Below, piece after piece: positions 10,901 to 24,613 of a DNA stretch of 64,000 nucleotides (its first letter is position 1; every line of letters begins with the position of its first letter). The stretch lies in NCBI GenBank assembly GCA_933228895.1, contig OW121855.1, positions 48,002,698 to 48,066,697 on the forward strand, read 5' to 3'. The position numbers and the translations under genes were made by a program. The DNA comes from Platycnemis pennipes (lineage: Eukaryota > Arthropoda > Insecta > Odonata > Platycnemididae). The notes under the pieces are model-generated. The model did no database searches. It saw nothing but the letters and a program-made list of their open reading frames with translations, and was not told where the DNA came from.

Positions 10901-12784
10901 TTAATTATATTCGGTGAGGTTTAAGATACAGCGTTTTCATCGTCCTGAATATATCCATGCCTCTCCCTGTCTTTTTAACCCTGTATTTCTTTGATGCCAT
11001 TGTTAAGAACGTAGTTGTAGGTAATACTAGTTTTGTTCAGCTATATTTCTTAGTTTGCGATCCCTTTGTTCTAGAACGTTTAATTATCGAATGCATACCA
11101 TGGGATTTATTAAATTTCAACACATTGCCTAATATTTTTGCGCTTTTGTAGTTATTCTACACGGAAATTTAGGTTATTCTCCACCATTCCTGCAGATAAG
11201 AAATTGATAAATAAGGGGAGTCAGATGAACCATAGGAACAGACAAAGCGAGCTTGGCTGTCTCCGTGTTTTTCAGAAGTAAAACCTTGTGTATACCTTAA
11301 GCTTCTTAGCCTACTGTGACTTCCCGCAAGGAGCGCCTCAGGATATCCGACTTCGAAGATATTATTTGGAATTATCTGAAGATACTTTTCAACCCACTCA
11401 GACATTATCCACTTAAGTTCAACTATCCCATGAAATTTCATAAAAATTATGCAACCTAGGTATAGAATAAATGTAAATTAATGGAAGTTTGATTTGAGCG
11501 ACATCGTGGAAAACGGCATATATTATGCATCAATTTCATTATATTTGAATAATTTTCCTTCAGTCAAGTCACAAATGCATTGGCTTCTATTTCTCAAGGA
11601 GAAATGCTTTCAATTTTTATGGGAAACAAACTATTGTATTGTAGGCAAGATTTACAGACAACGTGACATAAAATAATCCCTCTTCTTTTTAAACTAGTTT
11701 GCAGTAGGTTATTAGATCATGATATAAGGTTTCAAAGTTTAGTATATACGTCCTTGTTTATTTTGAAAATAATTTTAAAATTAAATTCATGATTCGATAA
11801 GTTGAGAAATATCACATAATTTAGGTTATTTTATTTCTGGGTCGTAGGTACCTATAAAAATACCTTAAAACTAAATGATCAGTCGTCAGAAATCAGCTTT
11901 CATATTTCACAATTCATATCGCATTATTTTTCTTTGCCTTTCGGATCCCTTTCCTGGATATTTCAAAAATAAAAAGGACACTATCAGTGTTGCAAACACT
12001 AAACTGGAAAACTTGGCTTTTAATTTTTCGCCGTTGCATTTAGCCGGAAGTCGGGGAAGTTGGCTTGGTATTTGGATATAGTGGAAGAAGGCGTTTAGAG
12101 GGTCTTAAAGGATAGAGAGAATAAATCAATTGTTCCTCAGCAATCTTGGTGGGCGTTGGCAATACTCGGATGTTCGAATTCTGCTAAACACGTAGTTACA
12201 CACGATCACCATGTGGACAGACTTTAGACAGTGATAGTACATAGATTCCTCCATTATTCTCGTTGGTTTCGGATAATCTCGTTAATGGAAGTACTAACAA
12301 ATGATTGTGGATATTTTTTTGGAACCAAAACTTGGTTAAAGACTAATTGTATTTATGGCTAGACAAATTTAGATGCAAACTTACAACTAATATAAGCATG
12401 AATACGAGTAAAGTAGCATGTGGTACATGGATGAATCAGCGCGCATATAATTCTTGTAAGGCCGGAAGACCGCGGAAAAGTAATGAAACAGTTTACCGCT
12501 GAAAAGGAAGATAGGTATATTTTGAATCCAATTATTGGAAACGGAAAGTCAGTAGAATGCTCACAGGAAAATAATTCATACCATTCAATCTTATTTCGGC
12601 GAGGAATGTTAACTTGTCGTCTATATTTTTAATTGTCTAAAGAAAACCTGTAAGAGTGATGAGTTTCCTTCCCAATTCTTATAGTTCTGATTCTGATAAC
12701 GCGAGACTCATCCTCAACAGCCATGATACAGAGACACCGGCTTTACTTTTAATTTTTCCCTAAAGAAGCCTTTTTGTTTTTCAG
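7959..12784 (+). other. Candidate intron 2
   Basis: AT-rich sequence between the GTACGT donor and a T-rich acceptor TTTTTCAG at 12777-12784. Apart from a MITE-like segment near 9.4-9.8 kb I see no gene or recognisable element. Confidence 0.3.
9405..9805. repeat. Possible MITE with G-rich ends
   Basis: One end has AAAAATTCATCCATAAATGA followed by a G-run (GGGGGGGTTAGGGGGGTC). The other end has a G-rich stretch and ...CATAATACGTGGATGACC. The 'ATTCATCCATAAATGACGT' style of end is common in arthropod interspersed repeats. The two ends do not form a clean inverted repeat by eye, so boundaries and identity are uncertain. Confidence 0.3.
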
Positions 12785-12907
12785 TTTGGAGGTGACTGGT
12801 TCAGGCTACTACCTTGAGTTGAACTATATACCTACAAGAAGTGTGCCAAGAAGGAAGATACCAAACAGGAACTCGCTTCTGTTGCCGGATTTAACCCTCA
12901 GCGTAAA
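12785..12907 (+). ncRNA. Candidate exon 3 (123 bp, frame 2 open throughout)
   Basis: A textbook exon by signals: a pyrimidine-rich TTTTTGTTTTTCAG acceptor ends at 12784 and GTAAGT begins at 12908. Frame 2 is open across all 123 bases (starts LEVTGSGYYLELNYIPTR). It joins without a frame break to exon 4, where it stays open to a stop at 23818-23820. It contains no methionine, and upstream in exon 2 the same frame has a stop at 7945-7947. Either the coding start lies in an unseen exon or the open frame is chance. I do not recognise the peptide. Confidence 0.4.
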
Positions 12908-15169
12908 GTAAGTGCTTCAATGAAAGGTTTTTTTTTCCTCTTCACGAGAATGTTAAGGCAAGCAGTGACGGAAATCATTCATATTCAAGTTTGGTAATAT
13001 ATCTAGGAAACTGTTTACCCTGTGATCATATACTTGATGATTTCGGCACAAAAGCATTGCTGATTTAGCAGTATTTCATTCAACAGGGATTCTATTTGAA
13101 GAATTTGGGCGATATTGCAAATATTGAAATGATTCGAATGGACGCATGCTAACGAGTGGCAGGAACTGTTAATCCCCATAGCCTGTTATTCAATGTGTGT
13201 TGGTTGTTATTGTTGTTACCAAATTTTAGGTCAATTCATTGGTTTGATTTAATATCATTGACTGGCATTGGAATTAGCTAAGATGCACAACGTCACTGGT
13301 TCATTTCTTTGTGTCCCTTGTTGCGACAGGTGACATGGTACGACAATACATAATTTTATGCACCGCGGTGATTTTCCCAATTGGAGATTGTTAATTGGGT
13401 TTTTGCAGTTTATACGGTGGTGCTTAAATTGCAAATTATTTCCAAATGTTTCCTATTTTTTTGCATTTATTTTAATTCAGCCCTCCTATCGCATATCAGC
13501 TTTCCGGCATTTTTTTGATGTCCTGAAATCATATTGCTGTGCAACGTTAAAATCGCCGCATGAAGTAGTAGAATAAATTACACATTCCTTGTGGTCCATG
13601 GTCCATTGCTGTTTTTCCCGGTGCTTCGTGGCATATTACAGGTTATCAAATTAAGATATTTATGCAGAGATCTTCGGCTAGCATGATACGTATCGTATTA
13701 AACTGCTCTAGGCTTGCTCAGTTTTCACTTCCAATTAGTCCACTGACATTGCCGGTCCACATTCATTTTATTTTGTGTGAGCATCTGCATGAGTTCTAAG
13801 TACCTGAGATATCCATTCTCCTAGTTGGTCATATGCAATCCATTTCCCTGTGTCTTCGTGGGTGGAATTCACATTCCCATTCCATCACGTGGTGATAAGA
13901 GAATGTGGAACTGGCAATTTGTACTTCACCACAGATTTTTGGAAACTCAAGACGTTGCGAGGTGTTCACATCGTCATTAGGTATTAAACATTTTCAGGAG
14001 GGAATCCGCATGTTGCAAACCTGTTAACTTAAGTTTACGTAGAAGGAAATCTAAAAAACAGAAGAATCGCCAGTAGAATATTTTCTTCGCTAAACTCAAA
14101 GTAAAAGGGAAACTGACACTACCTAGAAATGTATCTGGTCATTTCAATTGGTGCAATTCACCTGACGCCACAAACACTAGCCAACTCAACATATCATGTG
14201 CGACCATCTTGTGGGAAAGAATTAAATGTTACGAATCACGTCACAACATTAAATAGCTATTTCACACCTTAAATGGATAGGTTACTAGCAAAATGAAACA
14301 TACCCTGGGCATTTCGTCACTATACTCGATCACGGAAACTGTAGAAGTATGGTGCAAATAAACTTCCCAAGGTAAAATCTTCTAGAAGGTTCGTAAGAAG
14401 GCTTTCGATTTGCTGAATTTTGTTGAATCGGGTTTCTTTCATTCATTTGGGATTCGATGACAAAAAATGAATCAAGGTGGAAAAAATCAGAATGAACTAA
14501 AGCCTCCAATAAGATTATCATCACCCAAAAACAAATTGTTGCGTTTTACTGCACTATAAAGTTAATGAAAAGCAATGGGAACCCAGGAAATAAACATTGA
14601 TTAAGTTAATTTTGGGAGTACAGATGAATTTTTTATACGTGAGGGGCTATGTACAACGCTCGAACGGGAAGGGATGTTAATGTTAGAATGAAAGAATACT
14701 CTGAAGCAGTGAGGATATCTAGCCTCATATCTCTTATGGTGGGACTTAACGGAGTGTGAATGCCGGGCCGAGTGGATTCTGGAATAAAATCACTTGGAGA
14801 CAAAAGGTCGAAGATGTTCTCGAACGATGGGAAGTAGTGCAGAACAAATAAATATTGTTAATAATCTCCTTTATGAACCGCTCGAAACTTTCATTCCCTA
14901 TCACCTTACAGATATTTCTTTTGAAGGGATATTATTATCATCATGATCGACCCTCAAACGTACACCCGCCTTCATTTTCGAACTCCCCACTCACTCAACC
15001 ACCGATAATACAAGTGGATTCCTTCTATCGAAAACTGTTCAATAATCTAATGATGATGTGCGCACACATCGAAACACGTTATTTTTGAATAAATCTGCAA
15101 AAACTCACATTTTTCTCATATTGTTCTATTATTGTGGACTACCACAATTTTGTGCCCGAATCACTAAAT

Positions 15170-15340
15170 CGGAGAATATCGTCATCATCACTAGTCATCA
15201 ATCCTAACGTAGGTTTTCCGCCACTCTCCACTCGATTCTCCTATCGGCTTACTACCTCGCATTCATATAATTATATTCTTTCACATCGTTTAAAACTTGT
15301 TCTATACATCTTTCTTCCGACCTTGACTATTGCTGCTATC
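15170..15340 (-). mobile_element. Decayed LINE 3' end fragment
   Basis: On the + strand it reads AATCCTAACGTAGG...CTCTCCACTCGATTCTCCTA, the reverse complement of the LINE 3' end seen at 240-340 (...GATAGAAGAATTGAGTGGAG). Many substitutions and small indels; no open frame survives. Confidence 0.6.
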
Positions 15341-18300
15341 GTCACTTCCATGGAGACAAATCCTTCAGAGATATTCTAATGAAATGTTTTATTAATTCTA
15401 CCCTCGTATTTACCGCTGTATACGGAAGCCCTCTCCACTCACCTGGGCTATTCTTCTGTCAATTGTTTTGCTTCGTTCATCGTTGATTACATAATAGTAT
15501 CGTGTGTGTTAATAATACTCCAATTTCTTGCGGAACTGTTGGAAATGTTTTACATTTTACTGAGTGAAGTTGAATCCGTCGTACTTGCCAGTTTCGTATG
15601 GATAGGTCTGAAAATTTAAAAATAATTTTCTTGACAGAAGAATGGTTTGTAACTCGTAATTATTCATTATCAGACTATTTCAATATTTTGGTATCCGTGG
15701 AGCCTTCTAATGTTTTAAAGTTCAATTTGATTTTATGGAACAAAATTGTTGTTGAACTGCTTGTTTACCTGACAATCCTAAGTTTTTCGAAGACTCGTTT
15801 TCCAGATCTGAGCTTTTTTCATATGAGTTGCTCTTCTTCCTCTCGTCCTTAATACTATTTTTGACAGTCAATTTGTAATCCTCTTATTTCCCTCGGTATT
15901 CCTGTCATTCTCCTTTCGTTTAGTATATCTTTGCATATCTCAACCATTTTATAATCCAACATTCTGTAGTTGTGCATATCTGTCCTTGTTTTGAATACTT
16001 AGCATTAATTATATTCTTCTTTCCTAATGCTTGAATTTTCTTTCCGTTATCATATTCTTTTCTGTTCTCTATCAAAACCTTTTGATCACACTTCGTACTT
16101 TTTTCTTTTCCTTTCATAGACCGCAAAACCTTCTTCGTTAAGATTTCTGTAGGAGCATTTGCTAGATTCATAGTAATTTGGAACTTAAACTACTCTTAAC
16201 GTCTAATTCAAAATTAAAATAGCTGGTTCTACGGTGGTACTCCATAGCCGAAAATATCTGAGAAACACAAGCTTTTATAAAATATCACTGATCTAAAACA
16301 CTAATGCCTGGGTTTCATCCGAAAGATCGTCACTTGATGACCAATATTTGGTCTAAATCCAGGTTGAGTTTTTTATTAGTGGCACTTTTTGAACGTTTAT
16401 TCCTTAATTTATTGGCACTTTTTTCCACCCACGTTCATTCTCTTCCTCCTTTTACCCATTTTTCCTCGGGTTTATAGCACACGTAATACTTTTAATCCTG
16501 CTGTTTGCCATTCATTTTTTTTATCTTTGAAGTTTCATTTCATGTGTCGAGTGTCATAAACTTCAGTGGCTCAGTCTTAAATTTGATTTTTCACTTGTTT
16601 ATTTTTTATGCAAAATACGTTTTTCAATACGCTAAATGCAAGTGGTCAGCTAGATAGCTTCTTAGCTATTCCAATTTGTTCTTTTGCTGGAACTTTTTAT
16701 TTTCGTGGTCTGTTTTTCCTACGTACTTCATTTCCATCATTTTTCCTATAATATTATTGTATACCTACTCCTACATCATCTCAAAATCAAATGTAATAGG
16801 AGAGGCAATTTATTGTCATTTTTTTGATAATGGAGTTCCAAATCTTGACACATTTAATGAAATTTAAAAAGAATCCTTCGCAGTTAGCCTTTTCTTTTAT
16901 CACCATTATATGCCCAGCAGAAAGTGATGACGTTGCGAGCACGAATTCTATATCCTTCCATCCCTTATGTCTGCTATATTTTTATCCATTATCAGATTGA
17001 AATGTTGTGGGCTGAGTGAGTCTTCATGGCCAATACCAATTTTTATTTTTATTTCTCCTAAGATTGCCTCGTGTGATTTTATTATTGAATCTTATTATAC
17101 TATATTTCTTAGTACTCATTTTCTGCAGAGTCCTGGTTAACATCGAACATCCGATTGCTACGTAATGCTTTTCGTGCATATGCATATTGGGAGAGGAAGC
17201 TTCAACATTTTTTCAACATTTTCTCACTCGATGAAATTGCATCATTGCATGATCGACAGCTTCTGAAACTTTTTTAATCTCTCCAATTAATTTCGATCCA
17301 ATATTATCCTTGTCGCAAGTCTCAACGTGGTGTTTAGAAGGTTAATATGACGATATGTTCCTGGAGTATATTCTCCATGTAGACATTTGACAGATTAATT
17401 GTTACTCAATCTTTAGATGCCTCCACTTCCTTTTCTCTTCCTTCTCAGCTTATGAATTTCCCAATGCAGTCAGTAACTGCCATTATTGAGTAATTTGTCG
17501 TAGATACAACATTCTACTGATGGTTTAACTTTCTTAATGGGTTCGTCCCTGAAATATTTCTTGGAAATAATTGTTAATCATCGGAGCGGATATATTGTAT
17601 TTCCAGGAGTTGGCTGTTAGGTAATATGGTTGAAATATCGGAGTTGGTTCGTTAAATGGGTTTTCAGAATCTGTCCGAAATGCCAGTTCGTTAAATTAGA
17701 ACCATAGCGTGCATTCAACTGTTTGACTTGATCAAATGTATATATTAATTACAATCAATATGAATAGATATAAATTTGTGTGAGCCATTATTGTTTCTAC
17801 GGAATTCCTAAGTCAAAATCGTTTTGGCTCCCCCTGAAAACCCGCGTTTGATACTCCTCGATTCTAATACTACGTTCATAGCATTTTAACATTGAAGATG
17901 TCATTTAAGTTAACGATCTGCCTAAGATTTAATCACATCCTGCCATATAATAGTATTCCAGAGTCTTCTGCTGAAGAATTCAGATAAGCCAATAATGTTG
18001 ATTGGTTGCAGACTCCTTCGGTTCGGAGTTCTACTTAATCACTCTAATATGAAATCAATAATGGGTGGTTCTCTTAATATTTTCTGCTGATCTTCCTCTC
18101 TTTCTACATAGACTACCTAAGTGGAATTGTACGTCATCTTCTACTGTTAAGAAGTCTAAAATTCACCGCTGAGAGTAACTATATTTTCTCTTGTTGTATG
18201 CGGAGATATTATAATTTAATTTCCGTGTTAATGTCCATCTGTTTTTCTTTGATTTTAAACATGTACTCGGGTTTTTAAAAAGAATATTTAAGTATCCTTT

Positions 18301-19984
18301 AGTTGATATTATTCATTATACTTGGAATCAAATTTAATGGATAATCTGAAATGTTTGCCGAAGCCTGCCTTCCTTCTAGGGAAGGACTCTGGACAGTTTC
18401 TTTGCCTTCTCACTATTATTATGAATAACGGACTCTCCCAGGAGAACGTTGCTAGAAGTGTACTCTCCAACGGTTCTCTACTAGTTTGAGCTTTTTTCCT
18501 AAATCTTATCCCATTGCTGACCTTTGATTATCTAACTTCAACACATTAGAAACAAAATTGTGTTCAACTTTATTGAATACCCTGCTTGGAGCATAGGAAT
18601 AATCGGATCAACCTCAGTGTTTCTTTCACTGGAGGCCAACATCTAATTTTAATGTCTTAATGTTCCCTCGCAAGGTCTACCTCTCTGAAACACATGAGTA
18701 GTCGCAAGAAATCACCTAAATACCTCAACTTCGAAATAATCATATGCTCTATGATTTACAATAGATTGGTGTAAAAGAAATTAATGGGTAGCTACCGTCT
18801 TCTTCTCTATTCTCTTTCTTGATAAGACCAAGGCTGGATACTTTCCAGTCATTTGGTAAAGTGTTTCGTCAGTTATCGAATTTTATCCAGAGTTAAACAA
18901 CATTCAAAATAAAGAGCAGTATCATACACTAAAGGTGATTAATTGGGACTATTTCGATATGGGTATCGCAATTTGTCCGGTTTGATGCTATTTAGCTGTT
19001 TTTACTCCGCGGCATGATATAAAATTTCGAGCATTTGTTGGTTTGAACACTGGCATTGATTGTGCGGGCAAGTGAGTTCACTGCATTGATCTTTTATAAT
19101 ACCCTAGGGGATTCTTTTCAGTGAAAAGTGTTATCCTATTTTCTTGAACGTGTTCATATTGCCAATAAGAATTATAATTTAAATGTGCGGTCACATTGCA
19201 TTTGAAAATCTCTAAAGGTATTTGACATGCTTTCTTTCCTAGCGGTGGACACATTTTAAAAATATTTTATTTTTCACTAATTTCTACTCAGTATTCGCTT
19301 TCCTTTCATGTGAGCTTCGCAAACGTTTCGACATATCAATGATTTACTCATCTTCGCGTTTATCTCACTTTTTTATGGTACCCTTTCAATTTATTTCCTA
19401 CTATTGTTAACCGATGAACGTGTGATTAATAATTCGAAGAATCTATACTTATACTTTGCATATTGAATCTTTAATTTAAAGTTTACTCTTGTTCCATCCC
19501 TTCATTATTAGCTTGACGAAACGAGCATTTTCTTTTGCGTTTGGAATGTTTGCCGTTGCCCAGGGAAATATAGGTTAACTCTCTTTGAAATCAGTAGTTC
19601 CGTTACGGGTGACTACATTTCGTCCATCCCGAGTAGTAAGGTTTAAATAAATGAGTTTCTATTCCTCTGGTAAAGGAAATAACTTTTGAAGAGAATAGTA
19701 CATAACTGTCTTCAATAATGATGCACGGAGTGTATCTCCTCTTCAAAAACTGAATTTATTCCAGTCAATAAAGGATGACTTAAATTCTCCACCTTTTATT
19801 ATGCAATGAACTTTGTGCAGTGAAGTCACTTTGCTTATCTCTGAATGTAGTACGTCAGTTGTTCCATAGCTCATTCCAATATGTTTGGTGGTCTATATAA
19901 TGTGAATACTTAGAATCTCGTTTTTTTTTTACTAATAACACCCACATCTAATGCTTACTAGGTATTCCTATTACACCAATGGCG

Positions 19985-20400
19985 TCATCATCATCGGTCA
20001 ACAATCCTAGAATCGCTTTGACGCAGCCCTCCACTCGATTCTTCTATCGGTCAACCTCTTCATATTGACGTCATTTCTTTTACATCCGTCAATTCCTATT
20101 CCATACGCCTTGGATTATTTTGCGAAGTCTTCCTTTTCCATTCTTCCCGTTCACTTTTTCCTCTACGATTGTCGTCATCAGGACGTCGTGTCTTAAGATA
20201 TGGTCGATTAAGTTGTCCTTTTTAGAGTTTCCAGCAGACTGCTTTTTTTTTCTTCCACTCATATTAGGACTTTCTCGTTACTTATTTAGTCGATCCATTT
20301 AATCTTAATCATTTTTCTGTAGCACCACATTTCGAATGCTTCCAACCATTTCTCCGCAGCCGTCGTCGTCAATGCCTCACTGCTGTAAAGGAACTGTCAA
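19985..20400 (-). mobile_element. Decayed LINE 3' end, longer fragment
   Basis: Read in reverse it follows the same LINE C-terminus as 1-340: the region of ATGTGGTGCTACAG, then the IGHILRHD-like block (CGACCATATCTTAAGACACG), the GKNGKG block, and the terminal ADRRIEW block with CAATCCTAG. Frames are broken. The 5' limit near 20400 is approximate. Confidence 0.65.
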
Positions 20401-23400
20401 GAGAATTGTTCTTGTAAATTTCTTCTTTATTTCTACGCTTGTATTTCAAGCTGACAAAAATCGTAACACGTACTTTTGCATGAATCTTTGACTGCAATTA
20501 AAACCTCAGCTAATCATCCATATGCTTCAATCCTTGTTTGGAATCCACGGTCCGATGCTACTTATTCTTTTCGTAAAGGGCTGAGTGGAAGAAGAGAATC
20601 TTTAGTCCCAGTATCACAGCATATAAAGACATGTTATTATTATTTATCGGTAGCTCAGTTACATTTTTGTGCCGCTGCTTTCCTTAGTCACACTTCATTT
20701 TTCCACTTACTCCTTGTTGCCTTTAGTGTCTTTCCTTCGGTTTTTATCTCGATTAGATAATCAAAAACGGAAGCTCCAGCACATAGTCCAGTTCATCGAT
20801 ATTTTCTGAAAATTGTGATTTTGGAAAAATTCGTGGTATGAAGTCACTCTACCAGCAGCTTTGTCTCCAAAGTGATGTATCTGAGATTTCTGCAAACTAT
20901 TTTCCCGTGTCTATAATTGGGCAAGGATCAGTATGTCGATAATTTTGGTTTATTATGAGAGACTAACGACTGGTTTGGAACCACATTCTTAACAACTTGC
21001 GTTACTTTCCATTAGTTCCTGGTGATGATTCAAAATATTCTGCAGTATTTTTAATGTACATACGCAGGTAATCTTGGAGAGGATCCCTGTGGTATACTTT
21101 GATCCCATCAAATTTTCCTGCAGTCCATAAGGGCACTTCAATTGTAACTGAATATTTCTTGCAAAGGTAAAGTGAAATAAATTTGAGTCGTTATTAATGC
21201 CAGCGATAGAATTGTACCTAGGTATGTTTTTTCTTGTCTTTACCCTGATCAAAAACTATTCATACTACAGGTTAGTTAATGTTATATGGAGTGTAAGAAA
21301 TGTCAATCCGTACCCTATATTTAGAAAATAGGGCTTCGTTTACAAGATATTACTCTTCACCACCGTTTACAAACTAGCATTTTTTAATTTGGTACCTTTT
21401 TCAAGATCATTACTATCGGTGTCACCATTCATCGCTCCTTTCCCATATTGCCCATTTGTGTATCCATTGCCCTCTTTTAAAATACGTACTTCATTTAATT
21501 TTTCATCACGCCTTTTTCGATGCTACCATGTTTTTTCGAGGTGTAATTTTTTTCTCTAATCCAAGATATGGTAATGCAAGTTAGGTAAAAATAACATTTA
21601 GTAAAAAAGTAGTTGGAAATCGGTAATGCTTTATGTTGAAAAATCATCCAGTCCTGCCACTCGCTTGTCTTGAATGCTCAATTGGAAATGTTACGCACAG
21701 TTGAAATGTTTATTAGCAATGCAGTTAGTGATTAAAATTCAATTAATATATTGATGGTGATACAGTTTTTATGTTAAATATTTCAAGTTTTAACGAATTT
21801 TTTGCTGCGGGAAGAAGCAAAGCTTTGTGTCATTGTGTGTAAGGTGATATTCTGTGTGTTGTGTACTGTTTTCCATGTGTTTTTGTTATGAAATAAAATA
21901 AGAAAAATATTTCTATGCTTTTATTCAGCTCACGTTTACTGATCCTGAGTCCCTATAATCTAAGTATTCTGGATTCATTGTGTGTTTTCAATACAGGTGT
22001 AGCTTCTCAAATCCATTACCAATAGCCGTGGGTTTAGGCAAAGAAACATAACTGTCAGTTCCAATTGAAAATATTGCGATCCAGCACTTGTCTCATTTTT
22101 TTGCATGATAGTTAATTTTTATACGAATATATCTTTTCTACAGTTGATATTTATCAACAGTCTGATTTCCGGTTAACTTGAGCTCAAGATATATGTGAAC
22201 TGAGAATTGCCATAAGTATAAAAGATAGCCTAAATATCTGTGCATGTAGAGGTTTCCATAGTAGGATTTCATTCGTATACCTTTTAGGCGTCGTTCAAAT
22301 TACTTAAATACCTACATATGCAAGCTTAGAATTGTTTCTCAGGAAAGACAAAAATGCTAAGCATGTCAAATTTTGCTCAAAACCTTAATAAGAGGGCCTA
22401 CTATCGTAGGCATTCCTTTCGTGTTAGACCAATGTCAATTCAGCTTAAGAATAGAAAAATATTTTACTCCGGCACTCATTCAGGACCTTGTTACATAAAG
22501 ACGTCACAATAAACAAATGCCTAATTATCTGAGAGATTGTTATTAGAACTCCTACCATAATTACGATGGTGAAGTTACTTATTGTGGCGAATCACTTGCT
22601 CTTAAACAATTTAGTCTCGCAATTAGTTAGTTCATACATATTCCATAGTTCATTCATAAGTCCATGTGGTATTTGGTTGTTTTCACTAATTCATACGTCA
22701 GAAGTGCTCGACTATAAACATTTAATTTTAAGTCTTTTATTCAATTCTGAAGCAATATCGAAGACGGGATAGCCATTTAGCGAATAGTTAGGAAACTTTG
22801 AATTCACTATTCTATTACATATTGACATACTCGAAACAAGATGCTTATATTTTTGAGCAATTTACCAAATCTAGGAATAAATTAAAAATTTATTGGATAG
22901 AAAATTTGATTGATTCGCATTGCATTCATTTAATATGGCAGACAAATGAGATATAGCGTACGTTAAGCGGTATACGAAGTTGGAAATTATGGTAAATTAG
23001 GATTTGTTTTTCAATATATTAGCTTTCATTCATTGCAAACAATAATATTCATAACAATCATTTAATTACATCCGTTAACGTCTTGAGGTTAATAATTTCT
23101 CCGGTTGGATTTTTTCATGAGCAAACAAGTTTCCCGAGAGTTAAGCTATTGGTTAGAATATAATAAATACAACAAAGCTCGACGGGCGATTTTTACTTAA
23201 GTGAACTGAATATTTTACTAGTAAACCTTCTCTTCGAATTTGGCAGTATATAAGTGCAACTTAATTTCGACGAATAGTTTACTAGCGCGTAGGAGTTAAC
23301 GCTGGAACTAGCTAAGGACTAAACTGTTCAAATTATGTATTAAAACACTAGTGAATACCCTCGAGCTAGTTAAAATTTGGATACTAAAAAGAGTATATAC

Positions 23401-23657
23401 GGTCATTTAGAACTCTCCTAGGACAAGTGACTTACCTGGTTTTCTACATTAAGCAAGAGCAACATCAACGTTAGTTAATATTCAAATGCACAACTTATTC
23501 TGTGGAGATTTTACCAACTGGGAAGCAAATTAATAGTGAATTGAAGTTATTTAACTGGCACGGGCTTAAACATACGGCTTGGTACATGGATGTGAGAACT
23601 TACATTCGGTTTCCCAAATAAACTTTCCAATACTTAACCTGCTTTTTCATCTTTCAG

Positions 23658-24100
23658 GTGTTCTGCATTCATACTTGCCGTAATAGCAGAGATTTTGCCG
23701 CACTGGAGCACAGAACGTCAGACACTACAGCTGATCCAACCGGCAGAAAGCAGCGCACTACCTGATGCTGTTACACCTGCGACAACTGGAACTCACGGGA
23801 AGACGAAACACCTCGGCTGACTGAACGGGCAGAATACATCGCTCAAGTGCTTGGACCTCCGGAACTACAAGATTGCCTCAAGAATTCTTGCTGCTTGTGA
23901 TGCTTCAAGAGAACTTTGTTGCATTGACCACCGTAACTCTCATGTACTGCATGCAGCCATGCCAATAAATAGTTGGTTAGCGTGGTTGCATGCATTTCAT
24001 CAAAACCCTACTTGTTTTTCTTTTCTCAGGCTTTTTGTTACTTGCACACCATCTTGTTGACTTGTACTCTGCTTTTCCGCTCCAATAAATAGTTGTCAAC
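23658..24100 (+). ncRNA. Candidate terminal exon 4 with polyadenylation signals
   Basis: Begins after ATCTTTCAG at 23657. The frame continued from exon 3 (AA+G at the junction) is open for about 54 codons and stops at 23818-23820. AATAAA signals occur at 23964-23969 and 24084-24089, each inside a repeated CCAATAAATAGTTG. This fits a terminal exon with alternative cleavage sites. The joined exon 3-4 frame has no methionine and no domain I recognise, so the unit is best called a long non-coding RNA candidate. Splicing is predicted from motifs only. Confidence 0.35.
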
Positions 24101-24109
24101 TGCCAATGC

Positions 24110-24205
24110 ATTGTTTATACTCTGGACTTAGCACATTTCCTCTGTTTACCTTTTGGACTTAGTCATTTTTCGCCTTTGTTTACACTTTGGACTTAGAATA
24201 TTTTC
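24110..24205 (+). repeat. Short tandem repeat with TTTGGACTTAG
   Basis: Three imperfect copies of TTTACNCTNTGGACTTAG at about 30-35 bp spacing follow the candidate polyadenylation sites. Confidence 0.55.
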
Positions 24206-24450
24206 GGCCATTGCTCACTGCTCACTGGCAGCAGTTGAGAAATATGAGCAAAAATAGGAAAAATAGCTCGATCGGAGCCAATTTTAGGCACATTTTGGCC
24301 AATTTTTGGGCAAAAAAAAGCATTAAAACTATTCTAAGTCCAACGCAAAAAAAATTAGTCTCTGTTCAGCGCCGAAACTTTGATAAATAAAGATTGGGTG
24401 GGGTGCATAAAAAAATTTATTGAGTCGCAACAAGTACATCAGGTTTGGTT

Positions 24451-24613
24451 AAGGGCTGCACTCCCTCGGATGCGGAGGACATAGGGTGTCTGCAATGTCT
24501 GGAGTCGAAGTCCAGATGCCCTGCTACACACGAGGTGCTGCCGAGCATCCAGACGAAGACTACAGACACGGCCGACACCATATGTCCTCCGCATTCGAGG
24601 GAGTGCAGCCCTT
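24451..24613. repeat. GC-rich fold-back with about 70-bp arms
   Basis: The left outer arm, AAGGGCTGCACTCCCTCGGA at 24451, is matched by its reverse complement ending at 24613, with about 38 of 40 outer positions paired. Pairing continues imperfectly inward through GTCTGGAGTCGAAGTCCAGATGC and its partner. A loop of about 25 nt lies near 24520-24544. The segment is much richer in GC than its surroundings. It could be an inverted-repeat transposon remnant or a hairpin-forming transcript; no TSD is obvious. Confidence 0.75.

Larger units (their letters stand above)
12908..23657 (+). other. Candidate intron 3 (10.7 kb), AT-rich with decayed LINE pieces
   Basis: Runs from GTAAGT at 12908 to CTTTCAG ending at 23657. 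The + strand is strikingly pyrimidine-rich between about 15 and 20.8 kb, which fits old LINE copies lying on the minus strand. Two fragments can be placed (15170-15340 and 19985-20400). Elsewhere no gene is seen. Additional small exons cannot be excluded. Confidence 0.3.
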
